From: Pseudomonadota bacterium
GTDB lineage: Bacteria > Pseudomonadota > Gammaproteobacteria > JAKAQQ01
DNA: 64,000 nucleotides
Assembly (NCBI GenBank): GCA_027365475.1
Contig: DAHXNI010000024.1
Location: 29,362 to 93,361 of the forward strand
Direction of reading: 5' to 3'
The first letter of the stretch is position 1. Every line of letters starts with the position of its first letter. This document shows positions 56,277 to 64,000 of the stretch, piece by piece. A program made the position numbers and the translations under genes. The notes under the pieces were generated by a model. The model searched no databases. It was given only the letters and a program-made list of their open reading frames with translations, and had not been told where the DNA came from.

Positions 56277-57281
56277 GTGACAGGCGGTCAACTCCATCTC
56301 GGCGTCATCATGGATCCGATCGATTCCATACACCCGGAAAAGGACACCACCCTCCTGCTTCTAGAGGCTGCTCAGAGAGTGGGGTTTCGTCTGAGTTACT
56401 TTGAAATCAGTGATATTTATGCCAAAAACAATGGGGTATGGGGACGTGGCCGACCCCTTCGGGTGTCCGAACGGAAAGATCGCTTTTTTGAGTTCGACGG
56501 TGATCCCGAGCCCCTCCTTTTGACTGATCTTTCGGTCCTCCTCATGCGTAAGGATCCACCTGTTGATCTCGAATATGGGTATGTCACCCTTCTTCTGGCA
56601 CTGGCCGAGCAGGCGGGCCTTTGGATCCTCAACTCGCCGCGAGCCCTGCTCAACACCAACGAAAAACTGGCCATTCTGGCTTTTCCGGATCTCGCACCCC
56701 CTACACTCGTCACCCGATCGATGGCACAGCTTCTCGAGTTCATCGATTTACACGGGCAAGCCGTACTCAAGCCATTGGATGGCATGGGGGGATCGCGGAT
56801 TTTTGTGACCTCGTCCGACGACCTCAACCGTCATGTAATCGTCGAAACGCTGACGGCCGAAGGCAGCCGTTATATCATGGCGCAGCGCTTTATTCCCGAG
56901 ATCCGGGAAGGAGACAAACGAATCCTACTCATCGACGGCATCCCGATCCCGTTCGCGCTGGCGCGCATCCCGAAAACGGGCGAGTCGCGCGGGAACCTAG
57001 CCCGAGGGGGCACACCACGCGGTGTTCCTCTCACGGAACGCGATCGTGAAATTTGCGCCACCGTAGGCTCACGTCTGGTGCAGCAAGGGCTCGCATTTGT
57101 TGGATTGGATGTCATCGGAAACTACCTGACTGAGATCAATGTGACAAGCCCAACTTGTGCACGGGAGCTTGAGACTGCATACGACCTGGATATCGGCGGG
57201 CAAATCATGCGTCGCATCATCGAAGTTCTCAAAACACGGAGATCCACTTCAATCGATACCTCACCCCGTACATCTCTATGA
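56277..57281 (+). CDS. gshB: Glutathione synthetase (GTG start inferred)
   Basis: LGVIMDPIDSIHPEKDTTLLLLEAAQRVG; KPLDGMGGSRIF; EINVTSPTCARELE. Confidence 0.94.
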   Translation: MTGGQLHLGVIMDPIDSIHPEKDTTLLLLEAAQRVGFRLSYFEISDIYAKNNGVWGRGRPLRVSERKDRFFEFDGDPEPLLLTDLSVLLMRKDPPVDLEYGYVTLLLALAEQAGLWILNSPRALLNTNEKLAILAFPDLAPPTLVTRSMAQLLEFIDLHGQAVLKPLDGMGGSRIFVTSSDDLNRHVIVETLTAEGSRYIMAQRFIPEIREGDKRILLIDGIPIPFALARIPKTGESRGNLARGGTPRGVPLTERDREICATVGSRLVQQGLAFVGLDVIGNYLTEINVTSPTCARELETAYDLDIGGQIMRRIIEVLKTRRSTSIDTSPRTSL

Positions 57282-57318
57282 AAAGCTGGGAACCGCACAA
57301 CCTCCTTCAGCTGCCCCC

Positions 57319-58275
57319 ATGAAAATCAGATCCCACCCACCACACTCTCGGATTCTCTTACGCACCAACCCATCCCTTGAGCGGCTCTTCCATATCGGAT
57401 TTTTGGTTTCAATTGCATATGCCGTCTTGATACTTGGAATTACCTTTCGCAACAGCAATCCGCTTGACCCGCTGCTACACCCGCTTGCGGTAACGGTGGT
57501 GGATACACGGAGCCTTCGGCCACCACAGAGGGTTCATGTATACGCTCAGGTCAACTCACGCGGTGGTTCCCATCATCCCGAACGGGCGATCCAGGCTGCA
57601 AGACTCCCATCGGGTCAACTCAATCAAAATGGAAGGCACGAAGCGCATGATGCACGTCACTCACAAGCCCGATTACAGGCATCGCAAACCAACCCGACGC
57701 TGGGTGCCGGATCCCATACCGGCAGCAGCCAGGCGATGGTCAGTCGGGCACTGAACTCAAGGCAGGTTTCACTCAGGCTACGCACACACCTTTCAGACGT
57801 TGCACCATTGGAAATCGAGCACTTGATGGTCGCCTCACACTCACCTCTACCACCCGTTACGGAAACTCGGAACACGGATGTCGGATCAGATGCGCTTGAA
57901 CCGAAACCTTGGCCGGCCCTCTCGGCCCGCGCGCTGGTTCTGGCTCGCTATCTCGACGCTTGGAGGAAGCGGATTGAGCGGGTCGGCAACCGTCTCCTGC
58001 ATCTTCAAGGCATGAATCCCAAGCTCAGAGGGCATCTGCTACTCGCAGTGACCCTCAGAGCCGACGGTTCAATCGCCGCCCTGCATTTCGTGCGTGAAGC
58101 ACACAACGCGAGCCTCAATCGGCTTGCTCTTGAGACCATTCGGGAGGCACAGCCCTTCCCTCCACTTCCGCATACACGATACGGTCGTCAGTCATTCCGG
58201 TTTATCTATGAATGGCGTTTCTTCAACCATCTCACGACGGCGGATGTGGCTCCTCTCGAACGCGCCCATTCTTGA
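57319..58275 (+). CDS. TonB-family energy transducer
   Basis: N-terminal TM; C-terminal TonB domain; between gshB and algH. Confidence 0.8.
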   Translation: MKIRSHPPHSRILLRTNPSLERLFHIGFLVSIAYAVLILGITFRNSNPLDPLLHPLAVTVVDTRSLRPPQRVHVYAQVNSRGGSHHPERAIQAARLPSGQLNQNGRHEAHDARHSQARLQASQTNPTLGAGSHTGSSQAMVSRALNSRQVSLRLRTHLSDVAPLEIEHLMVASHSPLPPVTETRNTDVGSDALEPKPWPALSARALVLARYLDAWRKRIERVGNRLLHLQGMNPKLRGHLLLAVTLRADGSIAALHFVREAHNASLNRLALETIREAQPFPPLPHTRYGRQSFRFIYEWRFFNHLTTADVAPLERAHS

Positions 58276-58307
58276 GTCTTTTGTCCCAAACTCTCATAAT
58301 ATGGGAG

Positions 58308-58874
58308 ATGATGAAGCACGGTTCTCTCACAGGTCACCTTTTGCTTGCCATGCCTGGCATAACTGATGCCAATTTTACGCAATCTGTCACTCTGGTCTGC
58401 CTGCATACCACGGAAATGGCGGTCGGGGTGATCATCAACCGCCCAACCAACCTCACGCTGCGGGAGTTGTTTGATCATCTCACGCTCGCTCCTGGAACGC
58501 GAAGCGAAATCTTGAACCAGCCGGTTTATCAGGGCGGGCCCGTTCAAACTGAACGGGGATTTATCGTGCATTCTCCAGACTGCGCCGGAGAGTCGACTCA
58601 GTCGATCAACGGCGGGTTATCCATGAGCAGTTCGCGGGATGTGCTGGATGCTATCTCCCAAGGCAAAGGACCCCGTCAGTTTTTGGTTGCCCTTGGGTAC
58701 GCCGGATGGGAATCCGGGCAGCTCGAACGGGAAATAGGCGAAAACGCTTGGTTGTCTACTCCCGCCGACCATGATCTGATTTTTGATCTGCCACCCGAGC
58801 AGCGTTGGCAAGCCGCTGCCCAGCGGATCGGGGTACATTTGGACCGATTGAGCATCGATGCCGGACACGCTTGA
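58308..58874 (+). CDS. YqgE/AlgH family protein
   Basis: GSLTGHLLLAMPGITDANFTQSVTLVCLHTTEMAVGVIINRPT; ALGYAGWESGQLEREI. Confidence 0.95.
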   Translation: MMKHGSLTGHLLLAMPGITDANFTQSVTLVCLHTTEMAVGVIINRPTNLTLRELFDHLTLAPGTRSEILNQPVYQGGPVQTERGFIVHSPDCAGESTQSINGGLSMSSSRDVLDAISQGKGPRQFLVALGYAGWESGQLEREIGENAWLSTPADHDLIFDLPPEQRWQAAAQRIGVHLDRLSIDAGHA

Positions 58875-59292
58875 TCAGATTGTATTGGGAGTGGACTACG
58901 GCCAGAAAAATATCGGAATTGCCATAGGAAACCGGCGCACCCGAAGTGCACGACCTCTGACCACCCTGAGCACACGGTCGGGACAGTTTCCATGGCCAGC
59001 ACTCGACCGCTTGATCAGTCAATGGACACCCGACATTCTTTTGATCGGTGTGGTGCCATCCCATTCATATTTGAGCGATCCGCCTCGTTCGCAGTTTCTC
59101 TCGACACTGGGTAAACGGTATGGCATGCCTGTCGTGGAATGGGACGAAAGCCACACCTCTGAAGCAGCACGCTCGGAAATCCGACAACGTCGTGCAGATG
59201 GTCGAGCGAAGCATCGCGTAGCCAAAGGTTTTGAAGATGCCGTTGCGGCAACGCTGCTGGTCGAGTCTTACTTGGGAGCATCTGACGCATGA
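58858..59292 (+). CDS. ruvX: Holliday junction resolvase-like RuvX/YqgF
   Basis: VLGVDYGQKNIGIAIGN; DESHTSEAARSEI. Confidence 0.95.
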   Translation: MPDTLDQIVLGVDYGQKNIGIAIGNRRTRSARPLTTLSTRSGQFPWPALDRLISQWTPDILLIGVVPSHSYLSDPPRSQFLSTLGKRYGMPVVEWDESHTSEAARSEIRQRRADGRAKHRVAKGFEDAVAATLLVESYLGASDA

Positions 59293-60233
59293 ACGAAAAC
59301 CGCGCCACATCGCTCCAGTTAGACAATAACGGAAAACTGAGGCACCTCATAACCTTGGCAGGTCTGCCACGGCCCATCCTCGAATCCATTCTTGACCGCG
59401 CCGAGCAGCTCATGCATGCGGAAACGGCCACCCAATTCCACCCGGACCAGCCTGTTGCGCTGCTCTTCTATGAACCCAGTACACGTACGCGTGGATCATT
59501 TAGCTTGGCGGCTTGGCGACTGGGTTATCCAGTCATCAATCTCGAACCCGGTCAATCGTCAATTGCAAAATCGGAAACACTTGAAGATACGGTCTCGACC
59601 CTTGAAGCCATGGGCGTTCGGTATCTGGTTCTGCGCCACGCCCAGGACGGCGTTTTCAACGCTCTGCTAGATCCGCCAGATCGCACCATCCATTGCATCA
59701 GTGCCGGAGAGGCCCATCAGTCTCACCCGACACAGGGTCTCCTTGATCTTCTGACCATCCGGCAACATTTCCCCGATCTTGCAGGTCTATCAGTGGCCAT
59801 CGTGGGTGATCTCGCACACTCGCGCGTCGCACGTTCAACCTTCACAGCGATGCGTACGTTCGGCATCACTGACATTCGTCTGAGTGCGCCCCCAGAATTC
59901 GAGCCCGATCCGGTCGATTTTCAGGGAGCGACAAACCAGACGCTCACTCAGGCCTTAGAGGGAGTTCAACTGATTATCGCGTTGCGCGTCCAAAGTGAGC
60001 GCCTGACGAAATCATCCACCATCGAGCCCGGATACTATTTCTCCACATACGGACTCACATCTGAAAGGCTCAGGAACTGCCACCCGGATGTTCGCATCAT
60101 GCACCCGGGACCGATTCATCCGGGCATGGAACTCGCGTCGGATTTGATCAATAGCCCCCGATCGCTGATCCGCCAGCAGGTGCACAACGGGGTGCTGATT
60201 CGAATGGCGGTTTACGAGGAACTTCGTTCTTGA
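59289..60233 (+). CDS. pyrB: Aspartate carbamoyltransferase catalytic subunit
   Basis: LLFYEPSTRTRGSFSLAAWRLG; HPTQGLLDLLTI; MHPGPIHPGMEL. Confidence 0.97.
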   Translation: MNENRATSLQLDNNGKLRHLITLAGLPRPILESILDRAEQLMHAETATQFHPDQPVALLFYEPSTRTRGSFSLAAWRLGYPVINLEPGQSSIAKSETLEDTVSTLEAMGVRYLVLRHAQDGVFNALLDPPDRTIHCISAGEAHQSHPTQGLLDLLTIRQHFPDLAGLSVAIVGDLAHSRVARSTFTAMRTFGITDIRLSAPPEFEPDPVDFQGATNQTLTQALEGVQLIIALRVQSERLTKSSTIEPGYYFSTYGLTSERLRNCHPDVRIMHPGPIHPGMELASDLINSPRSLIRQQVHNGVLIRMAVYEELRS

Positions 60234-61117
60234 GTCGATCCGCCCCTTCCTCCCGTGGCTCGGTTCTGATCGAGCGCGCGCGTATCATTGAGAACCACCG
60301 AGTGGCTCCGGAACAATTCCGGCTGTTGGTGGAATCCCCTAGGATCGCAACACGTGCCCAACCTGGCACATTTGTACATGTGAGTTGCGACGAGGATGGC
60401 TGGTTCAAACGACCCATGTCCCTTCTGGATGCCCAAGGTGACCTTCTGGACATCCTGTATAAAGTGGTTGGCCGGGGGACACAACACCTGAGTACCCGGT
60501 CAGCCGGCACCTGCCTCAGCATCATGGGCCCGATTGGAAAACCTTTTGCACCCGATCCGGAAGCTCCCTGGATCATCGCGATCGGTGGTGGCACGGGCAT
60601 TCCTCCTTTGATTTTTCTACTCGAACGACTTTTTGCCTCGGGTACGAGAAGCCGTTTGGCCTTCTTCGGTGGTTCCGAACTGCCTTTCCCGCTGGAAACG
60701 CAACACCGTGCCACGCCATTTATCGGCATACCAGAGGGTGTTACGCAGTCTTTGCTTCGTTTGGATCGGCTCGGGATCCCAGCCGCATTGGCAAGCCGCA
60801 GCGCAATCCAGGGAACCTACCCTGGGCTAGTCACCGATTTATTCAAGAGCTGGTTACGTCTGCTACCGGAACCGCCCACGCCCGGCACTCAAGTTTTCAG
60901 TTGTGGACCGTCTGCCATGATGGCCGCGGTACAAGCCTTAGCACGGGATATGCACTTTGGTGGCGCGCTCTGCCTCGAAGAGTACATGGCCTGCGCAATC
61001 GGCGGCTGTGCTGGCTGTACCGTTCCCGTCACTGGCCCTGACGGCATCGCCATGAAACGAGTCTGCGTCGATGGACCGGTTTTCACGATAGGCACCGTCC
61101 TCTTTGACAACCGTTAG
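60230..61117 (+). CDS. Dihydroorotate dehydrogenase electron-transfer subunit-like (PyrK family)
   Basis: FNR-like: GTFVHVSC, RPMSLLDA, GGGTGIPPLIFL; 2Fe-2S Cys cluster CAIGGCAGCTVP...C. Confidence 0.85.
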   Translation: MSRSAPSSRGSVLIERARIIENHRVAPEQFRLLVESPRIATRAQPGTFVHVSCDEDGWFKRPMSLLDAQGDLLDILYKVVGRGTQHLSTRSAGTCLSIMGPIGKPFAPDPEAPWIIAIGGGTGIPPLIFLLERLFASGTRSRLAFFGGSELPFPLETQHRATPFIGIPEGVTQSLLRLDRLGIPAALASRSAIQGTYPGLVTDLFKSWLRLLPEPPTPGTQVFSCGPSAMMAAVQALARDMHFGGALCLEEYMACAIGGCAGCTVPVTGPDGIAMKRVCVDGPVFTIGTVLFDNR

Positions 61118-61494
61118 ACGGAAAGAACCGCTTCAATCTCAATCAGTGCTCCCCGCGGAAGCTCCCGAACACCGACAACAGCCCGTGCCGGATAGGGCGG
61201 CTCCCAGATTGCCCCCATCAGCTCATTGAGTACCGGAAAGTCACTCATCTGAATGAGATAAACCGTGAGTTTGGCCACTTGTGCATCTTCTCCCGCCTCG
61301 TCACACAAAGCGAGCAGGTTGCGCAATGCCTGCTCAGCCTGGGCCCTAAATTCTCCTGAAACCAACTCGCCGCTCCGCGGCTCCAGCCCAATCTGTCCCG
61401 AAATGAAAACCCATGAGCCTGCACGTACCGCTGGAGAATAAGGGCCGATCGCTCGGGGTGCCTTCGCGGATGTTAGTGACACTCTCTCAATCAT
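61114..61494 (-). CDS. ridA: RidA family reactive intermediate/imine deaminase
   Basis: APRAIGPYSPAVRAGSWVFISGQIGL; PYPARAVVGVRELPRGALIEIEAV. Confidence 0.95.
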   Translation of the reverse strand: MIERVSLTSAKAPRAIGPYSPAVRAGSWVFISGQIGLEPRSGELVSGEFRAQAEQALRNLLALCDEAGEDAQVAKLTVYLIQMSDFPVLNELMGAIWEPPYPARAVVGVRELPRGALIEIEAVLSV

Positions 61495-61562
61495 CGTTCT
61501 ATACCTCATGGAAAATCAGGAACAGATGCCATTCCTCATGGAATCATCGACTGTGAGCGGTT

Positions 61563-63719
61563 TCAGGTACGCGCACGAGCAATACGAATCACACCAGGGA
61601 GCCGGTGTATATGCCGGAACAGGTTGGCAAGCTGCTTCCGGTCCCGGACTGCACAAACAAACGTCAAAGTGGCCATCAGCCCATCTCGCTCTGTAACGGA
61701 TACCTGTTCAATATTGGATCCGAGCTCAGCGATACGGGAAGCAATTTGGGCCAGTACGCCACGTTGGTTCTCAGCGTCCACACGGAAACCAATCGAAAAA
61801 TCCTTTTTCAGACCGGCTTCCCATGCCACATCAATCCATTTATCAACTGCTTTGCGGTGCTCAAGGAGATTCGGGCAATCCGCGCGGTGAATAACCATTC
61901 CTCGGCCAGCAGACAGAAATCCTGCAATTTCGTCTCCTGGAATCGGGTAGCAGCAACGCGCAAAGGTGACTACCATGCCCTCCGTACCCCGGATCACAAT
62001 CGGAATTGATTGCGGAGTGGTCACCTCCGTTCCAGGAGATTGCAAAATCGCATGTGCGACGAGAATGGCTGGTCGCTCACCAAGGCCGATCTGGACCAAG
62101 AGTTCATCGACATCTGCCAACTTGAGATTCTGTGCAAGCCGCGATAAAGATTCCGGATCCAACCGTCGCAGCGACGTATGAGATCGAGACAGAATCTGGT
62201 TGAGCAGTTGCTGCCCCAGCGTTTTGGCTTCGGCGCGCTCGAGATTCTTGAGATATTGACGGATATTGGTACGGGCTTTGGCCGTCACAACGAAATTCAA
62301 CCAGGCGGGATTGGGGCGCGCCCCGTGTGCCGTCAGGATTTCAACCAGCTGGCCGCTTTGGAGCACTGTGCGCAATGGAACCAATTGCCGATCGACCTTA
62401 GCGGCAACACAGGAGTTTCCGAGATCCGTGTGAACGGCATAGGCGAAATCAACCGGTGTGGATCCTCTCGGTAACCGGCGGATCTGTCCACGTGGTGTGA
62501 ACACGTAGACCTCATCCGGGAAAAGATCAATTTTCACATTCTCAAGAAACTCAACCGAACTACCCACACGACTCTGGATCTCAAGCAATTCACGCAGCCA
62601 CTCCCGCGCCCGATACGCGGTCGTTCCTGCATGATGCTCGCCGGACTTGTAGAGCCAGTGAGCAGCAATACCCGCTTCAGCAACCTGATCCATCATGACT
62701 GTCCGAATCTGAACTTCGACAGGAATGCCTTCCGGACCAATCACAATTGTATGCAATGATTGGTAACCGTTGGCTTTGGGTATGGCGATGTAATCCTTGA
62801 ACTTTCCCGGCAGCGGGCTGTAGAGATGGTGTACAACGCCGAGAACGCGGTATGTGGTGTCCTCACGATCGACGATGATCCGAAAACCATACCGATCCCA
62901 GACTTCACTCCAGGACAATCCCTTGTTTTTCATTTTGCAATAAATGCTATAGAGATGTTTCTCTCGTCCTCTGATCTGTGCATTGATTCCTTCCGCGAGC
63001 AAGCCGCGCTTCAGCGCCTCTTCCGTGCGTTGAATCAACTCCCTACGGTGACGCCGTCTCTCCCGCAGGCGTGTCGCAAAAACGCGGTATCGATGCGGGT
63101 AGAGATTCCGGAAACCCAGATCCTCAAGCTCAAGACGCCAAATATTCATTCCCAGACGATGCGCAATAGGAGCGTATATCTCGAGTGTTTCGGCGGCAAT
63201 CGCACGCCGCTTGGCATCTGGCATGCTATCCAATGTGCGCATGTTATGCAGCCGGTCTGCAAGTTTGATCAGAATGACCCGGATGTCATCCACCATTGCG
63301 AGAAGCATTTTGCGAAAGTTCTCGGCTTGAGTTTCTGCGTAGGTCGGGAAACTGATCTGAGTGAGCTTGCTCACACCATCGACCAAATGGGCCACCTCTG
63401 CACCGAAACGGGTTTCAATCTCGGCCCGGGTGACTGGAGTATCCTCAATCACATCATGGAGAATGGCTGCTACAAGCGTTTCGACATCCACATGCAATCC
63501 CGCGAGAATGCGCGCGACCTGCAACGGATGTTGGATATAATCTTCGCCGGAGAGACGAAGCTGACCTTTGTGGGCCGACTCACTGAAACGGTAAGCCCGT
63601 TCAAACAGCAACGTCTGGTCTGAAGTGAGATAGCTTTTGAGTTCTTCCAAAAATGCCGCCAACCCATCTGCCTGCTTGGCTGGGTTTCCGCGACCGAACA
63701 GAACACTCCCTTGGGGCAT
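61563..63719 (-). CDS. spoT: Bifunctional (p)ppGpp synthetase/hydrolase SpoT
   Basis: HD domain VAAILHDVIEDTP; YQSLHTIVIGPEG; TGS domain; ACT C-terminus; downstream of rpoZ. Confidence 0.96.
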   Translation of the reverse strand: MPQGSVLFGRGNPAKQADGLAAFLEELKSYLTSDQTLLFERAYRFSESAHKGQLRLSGEDYIQHPLQVARILAGLHVDVETLVAAILHDVIEDTPVTRAEIETRFGAEVAHLVDGVSKLTQISFPTYAETQAENFRKMLLAMVDDIRVILIKLADRLHNMRTLDSMPDAKRRAIAAETLEIYAPIAHRLGMNIWRLELEDLGFRNLYPHRYRVFATRLRERRRHRRELIQRTEEALKRGLLAEGINAQIRGREKHLYSIYCKMKNKGLSWSEVWDRYGFRIIVDREDTTYRVLGVVHHLYSPLPGKFKDYIAIPKANGYQSLHTIVIGPEGIPVEVQIRTVMMDQVAEAGIAAHWLYKSGEHHAGTTAYRAREWLRELLEIQSRVGSSVEFLENVKIDLFPDEVYVFTPRGQIRRLPRGSTPVDFAYAVHTDLGNSCVAAKVDRQLVPLRTVLQSGQLVEILTAHGARPNPAWLNFVVTAKARTNIRQYLKNLERAEAKTLGQQLLNQILSRSHTSLRRLDPESLSRLAQNLKLADVDELLVQIGLGERPAILVAHAILQSPGTEVTTPQSIPIVIRGTEGMVVTFARCCYPIPGDEIAGFLSAGRGMVIHRADCPNLLEHRKAVDKWIDVAWEAGLKKDFSIGFRVDAENQRGVLAQIASRIAELGSNIEQVSVTERDGLMATLTFVCAVRDRKQLANLFRHIHRLPGVIRIARART

Positions 63720-63735
63720 CAACCCCGCTCCGCGG

Positions 63736-64000
63736 CTAGAATCCCTCGTCGGTTTCAACCACCGCAAACGAGTCGGGGAATGCAGCCGGTTCCTCGACCA
63801 GTACGGGTTTCGGTCCGTCGGGCTGTGTCAGCACTTCCTCCCCTACTGCCCCTTCGGCTATTTCGCGAAGCGACAAAACTGTGGCTTTGTCATTCTCGCG
63901 ATCCAACGTAGTGGGTGCCCCATTGGACAGCTGCCGAGCCCGTTTGGCGGCAACCAGCACCAACGTAAACAGATTGGGAATCCGGGACGCACAGTCCTCG
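63736..64000 (-). CDS. rpoZ: DNA-directed RNA polymerase omega subunit (5' end beyond window)
   Basis: Frame continues to the window edge: EDCASRIPNLFTLVLVAAKRARQL. Confidence 0.93.
   Translation of the reverse strand, partial: EDCASRIPNLFTLVLVAAKRARQLSNGAPTTLDRENDKATVLSLREIAEGAVGEEVLTQPDGPKPVLVEEPAAFPDSFAVVETDEGF

Overview
This 64 kb window is a chromosomal segment, probably gammaproteobacterial by gene content and order. It is dense with housekeeping genes and has few classical accessory regions. Left to right: the 3' end of pstA; metK-ahcY; a NodIJ-type ABC exporter with a small ribosomal THX gene missing from the ORF track; a metY-metX-hom operon; a split class II ribonucleotide reductase (NrdJb + intein-bearing NrdJa); degQ/htrA; aroQ-accB-accC / DUF3426 / fis / purHD; trxA-rho; a second ABC-2 exporter; coaD/rsmD; a VolA/Pla-1-like lipase lipoprotein; ftsEX; an LPS core cluster (kdkA, GT9, hldD, waaF); groESL; a TraB-like plus FlhC-like pair; ampD, bioA, rsmE; a Pil-Chp chemosensory cluster; gshB-tonB-algH-ruvX-pyrB-pyrK; and ridA-spoT-rpoZ. 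The most interesting observation is a putative transcription attenuator in front of metY-metX-hom. It has a short leader ORF in which 7 of 8 consecutive codons are Met or Cys (M-C-M-C-C-M-L-M), a perfect 8-nt antiterminator complement, and an intrinsic terminator about 60 nt before the metY start. Other observations: a 368-aa intein in NrdJa with a non-canonical C-terminal Gln and degenerate endonuclease motifs; a pair of NrdR-box candidates 32 bp apart upstream of nrdJ; a CIRCE-like operator on the groESL promoter; a sigma-E-like promoter upstream of degQ; and an orphan FlhC-like (SetC/AcaC-like?) regulator beside a TraB-like gene in an AT-rich pocket. All calls are by eye; no database searches or folding software were run.
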